From NCBI RefSeq assembly GCF_003994475.1, contig NZ_RZNY01000001.1, positions 112,209 through 176,208 on the forward strand: 64,000 nt of DNA. The letters are read 5' to 3'. This DNA comes from Paenibacillus anaericanus (GTDB taxonomy: Bacteria > Bacillota > Bacilli > Paenibacillales > Paenibacillaceae). A program made the position numbers and the translations under genes. The notes under the pieces were generated by a model. That model was not told where the DNA came from. It saw nothing but the letters and a program-made list of their open reading frames with translations, and did not search any database. Shown piece after piece: positions 8,980 to 19,474 of the stretch (positions within the stretch are counted from its first letter, which is position 1; each line of letters opens with the position of its first letter).

Positions 8980-9008
8980 GTTATTTCAGAAGAGGCACTT
9001 TGATTAAA

Positions 9009-9025
9009 GATCAAATAAGGTCAAA
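9009..9025 (+). promoter_or_regulatory. Upstream CtsR-like box (one mismatch)
   Basis: GATCAAA-TAA-GGTCAAA matches the CtsR heptad repeat (RGTCAAA-NAN-RGTCAAA) with one mismatch in the first arm. It lies 178 bp before the hsp20 start and 117 bp before the second, perfect box. It may be a secondary operator, or a relic serving a weaker upstream promoter. Confidence 0.5.
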
Positions 9026-9103
9026 TAATTAAAAAAATATCATTTAATGTGAAAAAATAGTCCAAAACGGCAGATTTCGGATTCATACCGGCCTAAATCG
9101 ACT

Positions 9104-9159
9104 TTGTTTTAACTCAGAAAGGAGACTATAATTAAGTCATAAGGTCAAAGAAAGTCAAA
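9104..9159 (+). promoter_or_regulatory. hsp20 promoter with CtsR operator
   Basis: TTGTTT (9104-9109), 17 bp, TATAAT (9127-9132) is a sigma-A promoter. Directly downstream, GGTCAAA-GAA-AGTCAAA (9143-9159) is a perfect match to the CtsR operator consensus and would cover the expected transcription start region. CtsR is the class III heat-shock repressor of Firmicutes; its gene is not in this window. Confidence 0.8.
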
Positions 9160-9186
9160 GTCAGATTTTTGAGAGGAGAATGTGAA

Positions 9187-9654
9187 ATGTTTGATTTAGT
9201 TCCTTTTAACAGACGTAGAGATGATGCTTTTGGTGTACTGACTAAATCTTTGAATGAAGTGTTCAATGATGATTTCTTTGCACCGATCAAAAGTTCTACA
9301 ATGTCCTTCAGAACGGATATCCGTGAAAGCGAGCAAGCATATCTGATCGAAGCTGAGCTTCCTGGTTTTAAGAAAGAAGAAATCGACATTGACTTCGCCA
9401 ATCCGTATTTGACGATCAAAGCTGTACGCAAAGAAGATAATCTTGAAGAGAATGAGAATCATCAGGTTATTCGTAGAGAACGTCGATTTGGCGAATATGT
9501 TCGGAGATTCTACTTGCAAGATATAGAAGAAGAAAGTATCAGAGCTTCGTTAAAAGACGGCATGCTCACGCTTGTGGTTCCGAAGCAGCAAAAAGCACAA
9601 AGTAAACGTATCGAAATTCAAGATGGAGATTCCACAGGAACGCAGGCTGAATAA
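9187..9654 (+). CDS. hsp20: Hsp20/alpha-crystallin small heat-shock protein
   Basis: A 155-residue ATP-independent holdase that binds unfolding proteins. The alpha-crystallin domain spans about residues 40-135 (FRTDIRESEQAYLIEAELPGF ends the first strands). It closes with the canonical ASLKDGMLTLVVPK strand and a short basic tail. ATG 9187 is preferred over TTG 9169 because AGAGGAG sits just upstream. A CtsR box overlaps its leader. A weak hairpin with G-U pairs follows, before the dnaJ-like gene, so co-transcription with it may be partial. Confidence 0.92.
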   Translation: MFDLVPFNRRRDDAFGVLTKSLNEVFNDDFFAPIKSSTMSFRTDIRESEQAYLIEAELPGFKKEEIDIDFANPYLTIKAVRKEDNLEENENHQVIRRERRFGEYVRRFYLQDIEEESIRASLKDGMLTLVVPKQQKAQSKRIEIQDGDSTGTQAE

Positions 9655-9706
9655 GGACAAATTAGATTAAGATTATCAATTTTTAATAAAGAGTGTTGAT
9701 ATATAA

Positions 9707-9747
9707 GGCGCATTGTAGTGGATGATTCCGGCTATGGTGCGTCTTTT
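9707..9747 (+). terminator. Weak intrinsic terminator after hsp20
   Basis: A 12-bp stem (9707-9718 with 9732-9743) contains four G-U pairs and is followed by TTTT. It probably allows readthrough into the dnaJ-like and clpB genes, since no obvious promoter is visible before them. Confidence 0.5.
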
Positions 9748-9803
9748 CTCAGAATCAATTTATGAAGGATGTGAAATCATATAGATGAAAGGAGGGGACG
9801 GAC

Positions 9804-10787
9804 ATGGCTACAAAAAATTACTATGAAGTTTTGGGAGTAAGTAAAGGGGCATCACAGAAGGAGATCAAGAAGGCCTATCAGAAGCTCGCCAAGAAGTGGC
9901 ATCCCGATGTAAACAAAGCACCTGAGGCAGAGGCGAAGTTCAAGGAAGTAGCTGAAGCTTACGAGGTACTTGGTAGTGAGGAGAAACGTAAGGAATATGA
10001 TGAGCTACTGAGATATGGATTCGGACGAGGAAGAGCTAATGGAACTAAGACTAGTGGAACTTCTTCATATGGCGACAATCCTTTTGGCGCAGGCTGGCAA
10101 GGAGGAAGTTATTCTTACGGAAGCAGTTCAGGCATACCTGAAGAGGACTTGTTTGGAATGTTCTTTGGGAACCGGGGAGCGGATCGAGCTGGGTTTGACT
10201 TCTTCTCTGGTAGTGGGAATGCACGTCAAGCCAGCAGCATGCAAGCTCAGTTAGAGATTTCGCTGGAGCAGGCATACAAGGGTGGGGACGTAAGAGTACA
10301 AGTGGGTGGTGCGAATGTGAATGTTCACATTCCAGCACGATCACACGAAGGTAAAGTGATTAGAATACAAGGAAACGCTCAGAATGGCATGATAACGGGC
10401 GGGGACTTGTTACTTACGCTGCATATTTTGCCTCATGAAATCTATGATCCTCAAGAAGGTGATTTACATGGTATTGTACAAATTGCTCCGTGGCAAGCAG
10501 TTTTGGGAGGAGAGACCAAGGTACCATTACCAGACGGTAGTATTGTGAAACTGAAAATTCCAGCAGGCATTCAAAGTGGCAAGACACTACGTATTCCAGG
10601 CAAGGGCTTAAAGCGCGAGAATGGGACGAACGGAGATATTTTGTTTGGCATTGAAATCATCGTTCCCGAACATACAAGTGAAGCTGAGAAAAATCTATAT
10701 CGCAAATTAGCCGAGTCTAGCCGGTTTACTGCTGGACCTAAACGAACAAGTATCAGCACACGGCGGCATAAGACCACAATGGGTTAA
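9804..10787 (+). CDS. CbpA-like J-domain co-chaperone
   Basis: A 327-residue DnaJ-class protein that would stimulate DnaK ATPase activity. The J domain covers residues 1-70 with the HPD tripeptide at 33-35. A Gly/Ser/Phe-rich linker covers about 70-145, followed by two beta-rich C-terminal substrate domains (residues ~150-310) ending in a basic tail. The cysteine-rich zinc-finger of true DnaJ is absent, which makes this class B (CbpA-like). AAGGAGGGG precedes the ATG. It sits between hsp20 and clpB, so it likely supplies DnaK partnering for ClpB disaggregation. Confidence 0.88.
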   Translation: MATKNYYEVLGVSKGASQKEIKKAYQKLAKKWHPDVNKAPEAEAKFKEVAEAYEVLGSEEKRKEYDELLRYGFGRGRANGTKTSGTSSYGDNPFGAGWQGGSYSYGSSSGIPEEDLFGMFFGNRGADRAGFDFFSGSGNARQASSMQAQLEISLEQAYKGGDVRVQVGGANVNVHIPARSHEGKVIRIQGNAQNGMITGGDLLLTLHILPHEIYDPQEGDLHGIVQIAPWQAVLGGETKVPLPDGSIVKLKIPAGIQSGKTLRIPGKGLKRENGTNGDILFGIEIIVPEHTSEAEKNLYRKLAESSRFTAGPKRTSISTRRHKTTMG

Positions 10788-10820
10788 TCATAGATAAATA
10801 AACTGAAAGGTGTGAGATTT

Positions 10821-13439
10821 ATGGATTTCAATAAATTAACGCAGAAGTTGCAGGAAGCTGTTGCTGCAGCACAGACACTGGCTTCAGAAAGCGGGCATCA
10901 GGAGATCGATAATCTCCATCTTTTGAAGGCATTGCTCCAGCAACAAGAGGGCCTGCTGCCAAGATTATTGCAAAAAATGAATATTCCTGTAGCTGAGATG
11001 TTATACAGTACCGATATGTTACTTCAACGTAAGCCAAGTGTTAGTGGATCCGGAGCAGCAACTGTAAGGCTGTATGCCTCACCATCCCTGATTCGTGTGC
11101 TGGAAAGAGCGGAGAAGGAAGCTGCACAGATGCAAGACGAGTTCGTCGCTGTGGAACATGCGGTACTAGCAATGGTGTCCGATTCAAGCAAGGAAAGTCG
11201 CGAACTACGTGAGATATTTACGAACCGGGGGGTAACGCGAGATAAGTTATTGTCGGTGCTCGCCGAAATTCGCGGACATCAACGGGTGACGAGTCGAGAA
11301 CCAGAAGCAACCTACGAGGTTCTAGAGAAATATGGACGTGATCTCGTGGCGGACGTTCGGGCGGGGAAGATTGATCCGGTCATCGGGCGTGATGGCGAGA
11401 TTCGCCGGATCATTCGTATTCTGTCCCGTAAAACGAAAAACAATCCAGTGTTGATCGGGGAACCAGGTGTAGGGAAGACGGCTATTGTAGAAGGACTAGC
11501 GCATCGAATTGTACGGAAAGACGTGCCTGAAGGGCTGAAGGATAAGACTATTTTTTCCCTCGATATGAGTGCGCTTGTGGCGGGTGCCAAATTCCGTGGG
11601 GAATTCGAAGAGCGTCTGCAGGCTGTATTGAAAGAAGTTCGCGAGAGCAACGGGAGAATTATTCTATTTATTGATGAGTTGCACACCATTGTTGGAGCAG
11701 GTAAAACTGAAGGTGCTATGGATGCGGGAAATATGCTGAAGCCGATGTTGGCCCGAGGTGAGCTGCACTGTATTGGTGCGACAACACTTGATGAATATCG
11801 GAAGTACATTGAGAAGGACCCAGCACTGGAGCGCCGGTTCCAACAGGTGTTAGTTAGTGAGCCCGATGTAGAGGATACAATCTCGATTCTGCGTGGATTA
11901 AAAGAACGATTTGAGGTTCATCACGGGGTCAAAATCCATGATAGCGCATTAGTTGCTGCGGGGGTTCTATCCAATCGCTATATTACTGATCGTTATCTAC
12001 CCGATAAAGCGATTGACCTTGTGGACGAAGCTTGCGCGATGATCCGCACGGAAATTGACTCCATGCCAAGTGAGATGGATGAAGTTACACGCCGTCTTAT
12101 GCAAATGGAGATTGAAGAAGCTGCTCTGAAGAAAGAAACCGATGATGCCAGCAAGCGTCGTCTAGAAATACTTCAACGCGAACTAGCCGATCTCAAGGAG
12201 AAGCAGCTTGGGATGTCCGCACGTTGGGAGAAGGAAAAATCAGCTATTCAAGGTATTCGCGAGATCAAGAAACGGTTAGAGCAAGCACGTAAGGATCTGG
12301 TGGATGCTCAGGAGGAATACGATCTCAATAAATCGGCAGAACTGAGTTATGGCATTATCCCGGATTTGGAACGACAATTGAAGGAAGCTGAAGAAACTGC
12401 ACTACAGGATCAAGATACTAGACTACTACGTGAAGCGGTGACTGAGGAAGAAATTGCGGATATTGTCTCTCGCTGGACCGGGGTACCCGTTACTCGCCTG
12501 GTTGAGGGAGAACGGGAAAAGCTGTTGCGTCTGGAAGAAACATTACATGAACGGGTTGTTGGGCAGGATGAAGCGGTCAATCTGGTGGCCGACGCTGTGC
12601 TCCGTGCGCGGGCTGGAATCAAGGATCCAAATCGTCCCATTGGCTCATTCCTGTTCCTTGGTCCGACTGGAGTCGGGAAGACGGAGCTAGCGAAGGCACT
12701 CGCAGTATCCTTGTTTGACCGCGAAGATGGTATGATCCGCATTGATATGTCGGAGTATATGGAGAAGCATAGTGTCTCCCGTCTTGTTGGAGCACCTCCA
12801 GGGTATGTCGGTTATGAGGAAGGCGGTCAACTCACGGAGGCGGTGCGACGTCAACCCTACACAGTTGTCCTGCTGGATGAAGTTGAGAAGGCACATCCTG
12901 ACGTATTTAATATACTATTACAGCTATTGGATGACGGGCGATTGACCGATTCGCAAGGACGTAACGTCGACTTCAAGAATACGATTATCATTATGACCTC
13001 TAATATCGGTTCACCACATCTTATTCAAGGCACCGATGATCAGGGCGAACTTACGGAAGAGGCAAAGGCAAAGGTTATGAATGATTTGAGAGGTCATTTC
13101 CGTCCTGAATTCCTGAACCGAATAGATGACATCGTGATGTTCAAACCATTGACCCTTAACGAAATTGAGCAGATTGTAGATAAGTTGGTGGATGAATTAC
13201 GTGTACGCTTAGCAGAACGTGGGATTGGCCTCGTCTTAAATGAAGAGGCAGTGCGTTTTATTGCCAAGGAAGGCTTTGATCCCGTGTATGGTGCAAGACC
13301 GCTGAAACGGTTCATCCAGCGTAGCTTGGAGACTCGAGTTGCACGTGCCCTCATTGGTGGTGAAGCTGAGGAGGGTTCCGTGATTGAGGTTCAAGAGTCT
13401 GGCGGCGAGTTGGTAGTATCGATTTCCAAACAGGATTAA
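10821..13439 (+). CDS. clpB: ATP-dependent disaggregase ClpB
   Basis: An 872-residue hexameric AAA+ disaggregase that extracts polypeptides from aggregates with DnaK. The Clp N-domain covers about residues 1-150. NBD1 has Walker A GEPGVGKT near 213-220. A long coiled-coil M-domain covers about 405-525 (rich in E/K/R heptads), which distinguishes ClpB from ClpC. NBD2 has Walker A GPTGVGKT at about 614-621. No IGF/ClpP-binding loop was noticed. ATG 10821 is preferred over GTG 10812 because AAAGG fits the former. It follows cbpA by 33 bp in the same orientation and ends at a strong terminator. CtsR control via the upstream promoter is likely. Confidence 0.96.
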   Translation: MDFNKLTQKLQEAVAAAQTLASESGHQEIDNLHLLKALLQQQEGLLPRLLQKMNIPVAEMLYSTDMLLQRKPSVSGSGAATVRLYASPSLIRVLERAEKEAAQMQDEFVAVEHAVLAMVSDSSKESRELREIFTNRGVTRDKLLSVLAEIRGHQRVTSREPEATYEVLEKYGRDLVADVRAGKIDPVIGRDGEIRRIIRILSRKTKNNPVLIGEPGVGKTAIVEGLAHRIVRKDVPEGLKDKTIFSLDMSALVAGAKFRGEFEERLQAVLKEVRESNGRIILFIDELHTIVGAGKTEGAMDAGNMLKPMLARGELHCIGATTLDEYRKYIEKDPALERRFQQVLVSEPDVEDTISILRGLKERFEVHHGVKIHDSALVAAGVLSNRYITDRYLPDKAIDLVDEACAMIRTEIDSMPSEMDEVTRRLMQMEIEEAALKKETDDASKRRLEILQRELADLKEKQLGMSARWEKEKSAIQGIREIKKRLEQARKDLVDAQEEYDLNKSAELSYGIIPDLERQLKEAEETALQDQDTRLLREAVTEEEIADIVSRWTGVPVTRLVEGEREKLLRLEETLHERVVGQDEAVNLVADAVLRARAGIKDPNRPIGSFLFLGPTGVGKTELAKALAVSLFDREDGMIRIDMSEYMEKHSVSRLVGAPPGYVGYEEGGQLTEAVRRQPYTVVLLDEVEKAHPDVFNILLQLLDDGRLTDSQGRNVDFKNTIIIMTSNIGSPHLIQGTDDQGELTEEAKAKVMNDLRGHFRPEFLNRIDDIVMFKPLTLNEIEQIVDKLVDELRVRLAERGIGLVLNEEAVRFIAKEGFDPVYGARPLKRFIQRSLETRVARALIGGEAEEGSVIEVQESGGELVVSISKQD

Positions 13440-13446
13440 CCAAAGT

Positions 13447-13490
13447 GAAAGGGCGTTCCCAAGCCATTATGGTAGGGGACGCCCTTTCAT
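13447..13490 (+). terminator. Strong terminator after clpB
   Basis: GAAAGGGCGTTCCC (13447-13460) pairs with GGGGACGCCCTTTC (13475-13488), with one G-T pair in the stem and a 14-nt loop. The T tract is short (TTTCAT). Confidence 0.8.
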
Positions 13491-13499
13491 ATTCATCTG

Positions 13500-14174
13500 A
13501 CTTTCGCAGGGTTATTGCATGACAACGATATTTCGCTCAATCATCAGGAGGGTTGGCTTCATTATTACCATAACCTGACCGTATTAAATCGAATGAGATT
13601 GAATCATGCCGCGATGCTGTTGTACTCGCTGATAACCGGCTAAGCCTTGTCCGTTACGGAACTGCTGCTAGACAATCGTACATTGGAGTTTAAGCAGCAT
13701 AAGGGTAATAGCTTGGATTTGAATGTCTCCTACCGACGCGAGAATACGTGGCTGCATCATGAGCCTATTTTGGAGCGGGAGTTATTCAGGCATATTAAAA
13801 ACGGGAATAAAACCGAACTGATGAGAACTTACGTCTCATTTCCCGAGGAGAAATATGGATTACTCTCTAAGAAGAGTCATCTACGCAGTAAAAAGAATCT
13901 AGCCGTCTCCTCCGTAACACTGGCTACACATGCAGCTATTGATGGGGGACTGTTCAGGGGAATAGCGTATACACTTAGTGGTTTTCATATCCAGTATATA
14001 GAAGAATTGAAAGACATTGATGCCGTAAAAGATGCAGAGCTATCGGGTATCTCTTTATCCGACATTGCTACTCGGCTTCAATTCAACGATCAGAGTTATT
14101 TTACGAAAGTATTCAAGAAATACACGGGTACTACTCCTAAACAATTTAGGAACAATAGTGGAATCACACTTTAA
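13500..14174 (+). pseudogene. Decayed AraC-family regulator(s)
   Basis: An open frame from TTG 13647 to 14174 (175 aa) resembles the AraC regulators whose middle domain contains FPEEKYGLLSKKSHLRS and whose end reads NDQSYFTKVFKKYTGTTPKQFR. Between the middle domain (up to about residue 128) and the last helix-turn-helix, roughly the first HTH (some 80 residues expected) is missing. The join is direct, which indicates an in-frame internal deletion, and the N-terminus is also short. Upstream, another frame (13500-13640, stop 13641-13643) reads an AraC-like LNRMRLNHAAMLL fragment. No convincing ribosome binding site is present. It is probably non-functional for DNA binding. Confidence 0.65.
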
Positions 14175-14341
14175 GCTATGACTCGATCTCTAGACGGAAA
14201 AAAAGTTCAGTCTCAGGTCGAGTATGTAGCCCGTCGCACGCCCGTTTTGATCCCTGCCCAAACCCAATAAACTAATAGAAGTACATAAGAGAACTTACAG
14301 ATAAGCTTTTAATTGGAAAATTGGAAGGGGAACGAAGGGGA

Positions 14342-17300
14342 ATGGGATGGTTAACAAAGTGGGCATTTGCCAACAAAGCGGCGGTAGGATTACTGACCGT
14401 TATGGCACTTGTAGTAGGGATTGTGAGTTATACGACGCTACCTATGGAATTTATGCCGGAGGCAGATAATCCGCAGGTTAGTGTCATGGTTATCGGGCCT
14501 GGTCAGAATGCTGGATCCATGGAAAGTAACGTAACAACACCGATTGAAAGTTCCTTTGGGTCATTAAAAGGGAAGAAGGAAATCCTATCTACCTCGGGAG
14601 ATGGGTATGCGAAGATTGATATTTATTTTGATTCCAAGACGAATATGAAGGAAGCTGCACAAGAGGTTCAAAAAGCAATAGATCCACTGCAATACCCGGA
14701 AGGTGTGATGAAGCCATTCGTGCTTCAATTGAACACTTCAATGATTCCAGTCTCTGAGATGACGATCTCTTTTGAAGAGGGACTAACTTCGGGTAATATT
14801 GAAATTGCTGAAAAAACGATACTTCGTCAGTTGCAAGATATTAAAGGCGTTTCGAATGTCGGATTTTATGGAAAACCGGTTTCACAAATTAATGTTGAAG
14901 CAGATCAGATCAAGATGGCGCAAATGGGAGTACCCTTCTCAGAACTGATGGGTGTACTTCAAGGGCGTAACGTATCAGCATCGGTGGGGGCACAGACCAT
15001 TGGTGGGCAAAGTGGTAACGTGAATGTTGTATCCCAAATTGAAAGTGTAGATACTTTGAAGAAGCTGCAAGTAGCGGAAGGAGTTACACTACAAGATATA
15101 GCCACGGTTGAATTGAAACAGGATAAAGAGAGTATCAGCCGAGCAAACGGTAAAGATGTTCTATTTGCAGTCATATTCAAAGAAGCCAATGCCAATGCGG
15201 TGGATGTAGGTAATAAAGTCCAAGAAATTGTAGAGAACTTGAATAAAACCATAAAAAATGCTGATGTATCAGTTGTTATGAGTACTTCGGATATGGTTGT
15301 TGACTCTGTAAACAGTATGATGCGTGAAGTATTAATAGGAGCTTTGTTCGCGACCATCGTTATTTTATTGTTCCTGCGTAATATACGTGCGACTTTAGTT
15401 ACGGTGATTTCGATCCCACTTTCACTAGCGATAACGTTATATTTACTGAAAGTATCCGGTGTCTCCTTGAATATTATTACGCTTGGGGGCGTTGCAGTAG
15501 CCGTTGGACGTCTGGTGGATGACAGTATTGTAGTTATAGAGAATATCTACCGTAGATTGCAAAAGGAATCCTTCTCAATTGGAATGGTGATCGGTGCAAC
15601 GAAGGAAGTTGCTCAGGCAATCACTTCTTCCACGATCGCGACGGTGGCTGTATTTTTACCAATGGGTCTCCTAAGAGGAGGATTACAGGCTTTTCTGCTC
15701 CCATTTGCCCTAACAATTACGTATTCCTTACTTACCTCATTGGTAGTAGCCCTGACAGTAGTACCTTTACTTAGTTCATGGCTTTTACGGAATACTCACA
15801 TGAGTGAAGGTAAACCTTCTCCCAAATTTGGACGATTTCTACAGTGGAATCTCAGTCACAAATGGGTAACCTTATCACTTGCATTCATCGTCTTTGCTTC
15901 TTCAATCGCAGCTTATGTTTTTATGCCTAAAGGCGCTTTGGATGCTTCCAATGCAGATTATGTTGTTGTGAAGCTACAGTATCCAAATGATGTTCCGGTG
16001 GGAGAGATACTTGATAACGGAAAGAAACTTGAACAATATATGATGAAGCAAGATCAGGCAGAGACCGTATTGCTGGATTATGGTAACAGTAGTGATATGG
16101 CGCAATGGGGGAATGTCTCGTCGCTTGCTGAAGTTAGTTATACGGTAATCATGAAGAAAGACGCAGATGCGGAGAAGTTCATAGAACAAGTTCGTGCACA
16201 AAAGGAAAACTATGACGGAGCTACTTTGACAGCAAATGAAACTAGCATGATGAGTTCAGGTTCTACAACAGAATATATCGATATTGTTGGTGATGATCTA
16301 ACAGCGATCTCAGAGGTAGAGAAGGAAGTTAAATCCAAGCTAACCACGGTGGACGGAGTGGAGAAAGTCACTAGCAGTGGGGACGATACGAAACCTGTAT
16401 TCTCCTTCACCGTAGATCCACTCCAGGCCAAGGGTCAAGAAATTGCGATGCAAATTAGCGCAATGCTTAACCCTGTACCGATTGGACAAATTGAGCTGGA
16501 TGGTGTCTCAACGGCTGTCGTGTTAGAACCGGCACTAGTGCCGAAAACAGAGCAGGATCTGAGTGGCATGATGCTGATGACTGCTGGAGGTCCGGTACCC
16601 GTCTCCCAGCTTGCAAAATTTGAAGTTCGCAATGAACCAGCTATGGTCTATCACAAGGAAGGTAAAAATTACTTGCGCATTACTGCGGAGGTAGATCCGA
16701 AGCTCGTGTCCAAGATTGGTGCTAGTATTAAAGAGGAAATAGATTCAATTAAGACCCCAGAAGGTGTGACTTTGTTTGCAGGGGGAGCTTCTGTCGATCA
16801 AGCAGGTGATTTTGGTGACTTAGGTATGACTGCACTAATTTCCATTGGATTAGTCTATCTGATCATGGTACTTACGTTCAAGACGCTTCGTGCTCCATTT
16901 GCGATTATGTTCTCCCTACCATTAGCAGCGATTGGTGCAATTATTGGATTGTTAGTATCAGGTGTGACGCCTGACTTCACGGCCTTGTTCGGTGCTTTGA
17001 TGCTAATAGGTATAGTTGTAACGAATGCGATTGTCCTGATTGATCGAATCAAACATAATGAGGAACACATGTCTATTCGCGAAGCGATTATCGAGGCAGC
17101 GATGACACGGATGCGTCCAATATTAATGACTGCGATTGCCACGATCTGCGCGATGCTACCGCTTGTATTCGGGCATTCTGAGCAAGGTAGTATCGTATCG
17201 CAAAGTTTAGCGATTGTCGTAATCGGAGGGTTGACCGCCGCAACGATTCTAACTCTCATCGTAATACCAGTCATTTATGAACTGTTCTACTTCCGCAAGT

Positions 17301-17359
17301 CAGCCCAACAGCGCAAGCAGACCATTAACGTAGCCCCTGAAGTTACAGAATCAGTGTGA
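14342..17359 (+). CDS. RND-family efflux transporter (SwrC/AcrB-like)
   Basis: A 1005-residue inner-membrane proton-driven exporter with about 12 helices. Helix 1 is near residues 10-30, followed by a large extracytoplasmic domain (about 35-325), helices 2-6, a second large domain (about 540-815) and helices 8-12. The helix-4 proton-relay pair is visible in VGRLVDDSIVVIENI at about residue 395. Length and order match the Gram-positive RND proteins such as SwrC/YerP. ATG 14342 is preferred over TTG 14321 and lies after GAAGGGGAACGAAGGGG. No adaptor or outer-membrane partner is adjacent, as expected in a Gram-positive. SwrC exports surfactin; the substrate here is unknown. Confidence 0.9.
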   Translation: MGWLTKWAFANKAAVGLLTVMALVVGIVSYTTLPMEFMPEADNPQVSVMVIGPGQNAGSMESNVTTPIESSFGSLKGKKEILSTSGDGYAKIDIYFDSKTNMKEAAQEVQKAIDPLQYPEGVMKPFVLQLNTSMIPVSEMTISFEEGLTSGNIEIAEKTILRQLQDIKGVSNVGFYGKPVSQINVEADQIKMAQMGVPFSELMGVLQGRNVSASVGAQTIGGQSGNVNVVSQIESVDTLKKLQVAEGVTLQDIATVELKQDKESISRANGKDVLFAVIFKEANANAVDVGNKVQEIVENLNKTIKNADVSVVMSTSDMVVDSVNSMMREVLIGALFATIVILLFLRNIRATLVTVISIPLSLAITLYLLKVSGVSLNIITLGGVAVAVGRLVDDSIVVIENIYRRLQKESFSIGMVIGATKEVAQAITSSTIATVAVFLPMGLLRGGLQAFLLPFALTITYSLLTSLVVALTVVPLLSSWLLRNTHMSEGKPSPKFGRFLQWNLSHKWVTLSLAFIVFASSIAAYVFMPKGALDASNADYVVVKLQYPNDVPVGEILDNGKKLEQYMMKQDQAETVLLDYGNSSDMAQWGNVSSLAEVSYTVIMKKDADAEKFIEQVRAQKENYDGATLTANETSMMSSGSTTEYIDIVGDDLTAISEVEKEVKSKLTTVDGVEKVTSSGDDTKPVFSFTVDPLQAKGQEIAMQISAMLNPVPIGQIELDGVSTAVVLEPALVPKTEQDLSGMMLMTAGGPVPVSQLAKFEVRNEPAMVYHKEGKNYLRITAEVDPKLVSKIGASIKEEIDSIKTPEGVTLFAGGASVDQAGDFGDLGMTALISIGLVYLIMVLTFKTLRAPFAIMFSLPLAAIGAIIGLLVSGVTPDFTALFGALMLIGIVVTNAIVLIDRIKHNEEHMSIREAIIEAAMTRMRPILMTAIATICAMLPLVFGHSEQGSIVSQSLAIVVIGGLTAATILTLIVIPVIYELFYFRKSAQQRKQTINVAPEVTESV

Positions 17360-17477
17360 ATGATCCGCTCATAGATTAAGATCATATGCCATACAACCAT
17401 GAGCCTGTGAAACTTTCTCCCCTGGCTTTGCGTTTACATGAATAGTAGTGGAGACGATAGAGTTAGGGGACAGAGCA

Positions 17478-18602
17478 ATGACAGAGGCATCATTACCTAG
17501 CCGGACATCGGCTAACAAGCGAAAGATAACTAAGAAACGGCGCAAGAAGAACCAATTCTTGTCCTTTATGATTCGATTATGTATGATGACGATGTTTTTA
17601 CTATCACTTGCTGGAATCTGGTTCTTCTTCACACCTTCTGGTAACAATATGCGGTTTCTAATGGCAGATACTTTGATCACAACACAACATCGGCACTGGG
17701 CCAAATATATTATCGGACAAGAAGAATTGGATAAGCGGGTTGCCGCATATCAAGCACAATTCAATGAAATGGGTACGGAAAAGGATACACATACGATCTC
17801 CATTCCGATTAAAGAGGGAGAAGAGAGCAAGGAGAAACCTTTGATCGAGGTCGAAGAGGTATCAGGTACTGGTTACCATGGTTATGTGTTAACTGTAAAT
17901 GATCCGACTAAGATACGCCTTGGTGTTCCTGCTAAGGTGGGTAAGGGTGAGAAGGTTTCAAGTATGGTGGAACGCACTGGGGCCATTGCTGGCGTTAACG
18001 GTGGTGGATTCGCTGATCCGAACTGGAAAGGCAATGGATTTAAACCTATCGGTCTTGTTATTTCACAGGGAAAGTTGTACTACGATGGCATAGGGGAGAA
18101 GAATTCTACTCAAATCGTTGGTCTCGATAAGCAGGGGAAAATGATTGCCGGAAACTATTCAATTCAGGAACTACAGGATCTTAATATTCAAGAAGCGGTT
18201 ACATTCCAACCACGGATTATTGTGAATGGGAAAGGACAGATCAAGAGCCAGAAAGACGGATGGGGAATTGCCCCGCGTACCGCTATGGGGCAGAGAGAGG
18301 ATGGCGCAATACTGTTTGTTGTAATTGATGGTCGCCAGCCGGCCTATAGCATCGGTGCAAGCCTCTATGATGTCCAACAAGTCATGTTGGATCATGGGGC
18401 AGTGATTGCCGCTAATCTTGATGGTGGTTCATCTACAGTACTTGTAGGAAAGGGTGGCGAAATCCTGAACAAACCATCATCTGAATACGGCGAGCGTTAC
18501 TTGCCAACGGCATTCTTGGTATTTGAGCATCCTGAAGAGGTGGATATTCCTAACGTTTGGAAGGGTCTTCGTCCGCAAGACATTGATGCGGGCAAGAAAT
18601 AG
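17478..18602 (+). CDS. Phosphodiester glycosidase family exoprotein (NAGPA/DUF2233)
   Basis: A 374-residue protein anchored by one N-terminal helix (residues about 30-50) after a very basic cytoplasmic tail (KRKITKKRRKKN). The remainder is extracytoplasmic. The C-terminal ~200 residues hold the phosphodiester glycosidase fold, with GVNGGGFADPN, PRTAMGQREDG and the hallmark NLDGGSSTVLV near the end. Related proteins cleave N-acetylglucosamine-1-phosphodiesters or act on cell-wall glycans; the actual substrate is unknown. ATG 17478 follows TTAGGGGAC. A perfect bidirectional hairpin follows. Confidence 0.86.
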   Translation: MTEASLPSRTSANKRKITKKRRKKNQFLSFMIRLCMMTMFLLSLAGIWFFFTPSGNNMRFLMADTLITTQHRHWAKYIIGQEELDKRVAAYQAQFNEMGTEKDTHTISIPIKEGEESKEKPLIEVEEVSGTGYHGYVLTVNDPTKIRLGVPAKVGKGEKVSSMVERTGAIAGVNGGGFADPNWKGNGFKPIGLVISQGKLYYDGIGEKNSTQIVGLDKQGKMIAGNYSIQELQDLNIQEAVTFQPRIIVNGKGQIKSQKDGWGIAPRTAMGQREDGAILFVVIDGRQPAYSIGASLYDVQQVMLDHGAVIAANLDGGSSTVLVGKGGEILNKPSSEYGERYLPTAFLVFEHPEEVDIPNVWKGLRPQDIDAGKK

Positions 18603-18650
18603 AATGAGTTAAGGAGGCACAGCCTCGACTTTATTCTGATGTTTATTAAA

Positions 18651-18688
18651 AAAAGGCAAGCCTCCGGTTAATTGGAGGCTTGCCTTTT
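18651..18688. terminator. Bidirectional intrinsic terminator
   Basis: A 15-bp perfect stem, AAAAGGCAAGCCTCC (18651-18665) with its complement at 18674-18688. It has A/T runs on both sides and serves the converging genes at 17478-18602 (+) and 18752-19459 (-). Confidence 0.92.
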
Positions 18689-18751
18689 GACGTTTTCGGC
18701 CCATTGTGGCTTGTTAGCATAGAGGACGGAACGATTTGGAAAAAGCGATAG

Positions 18752-19459
18752 CTATTTAATAAATATGCCGCCAAAAGGAATAACCTCGCGCAGAACGCGT
18801 TTGACAATACCGGCATCATTGTGGAGATCTTGTTCAAGTTCGCGATTTCTTGCTCCAGACTGAATTAACACGGTGCCACGTCCGGTCATTTTCCACTGAT
18901 AATTCATATGTTGGCTAGCGAGATGATTACCATATACGGACAATTCAAGCTTGGCATTCTCAGGATAGGCGATGACACTTCTTGCATCAATGTAGATTGC
19001 TTCCTCGGGATGGAGGGTAAGTTCGATAATCTGACCCTGAGTCAGAATGCCAATCATACCTTCCCCAGAAAATTTCATTTTGATCGCATCTCGAGTAATC
19101 ATCATATTCTTCATTTTTAAGATCCGGGTTTCCATTTTAACTCCCTCTGTATAGAAGAAGAGATGTTTGAAGTCATACAGCAGATCACTATCTTTGGTAA
19201 GCTGTATGGACTTCATAGATACGGAAGGGGGAAGTGCAGCCACGAATTGGCAAGGTCCGATCATGTCCGCTTGGATCAACTTCATTTTCCGATACATTCC
19301 CTTAAAGCTCATTAGCTTGTCACTACGATTCGCAGAGGCTCCACGATACGCGATAATCTGTCCAGGATGTAGGATATGCGCCTTTTCGCCCACATTTAAC
19401 CGGAAGGTTACAGCTTGTCCACTTATATGCGTGGGTTCTGACTCATATTGTACATCCAT
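18752..19459 (-). CDS. AIM24-family protein
   Basis: A 235-residue beta-rich protein of the AIM24/TRAP-like family. It has repeated short strands and the motif GEGMIGILTQGQIIELTL around residues 131-149. A glycine-rich C-terminal segment (VLREVIPFGGIFIK) is retained. The yeast member is mitochondrial, and bacterial members have no settled function. It is co-oriented with, and 15 bp downstream of, the small membrane protein at 19475-19885. AGGAGG precedes its ATG. Confidence 0.8.
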   Translation of the reverse strand: MDVQYESEPTHISGQAVTFRLNVGEKAHILHPGQIIAYRGASANRSDKLMSFKGMYRKMKLIQADMIGPCQFVAALPPSVSMKSIQLTKDSDLLYDFKHLFFYTEGVKMETRILKMKNMMITRDAIKMKFSGEGMIGILTQGQIIELTLHPEEAIYIDARSVIAYPENAKLELSVYGNHLASQHMNYQWKMTGRGTVLIQSGARNRELEQDLHNDAGIVKRVLREVIPFGGIFIK

Positions 19460-19474
19460 AGGATAGACCCTCCT

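Noticed and set aside
11312..11809. 165-codon open frame opposite clpB (and similar long antisense frames in clpB and the RND gene)
   Set aside because: They are mirror frames of strongly coding sequence with serine/arginine-rich, low-information products and no ribosome binding sites.
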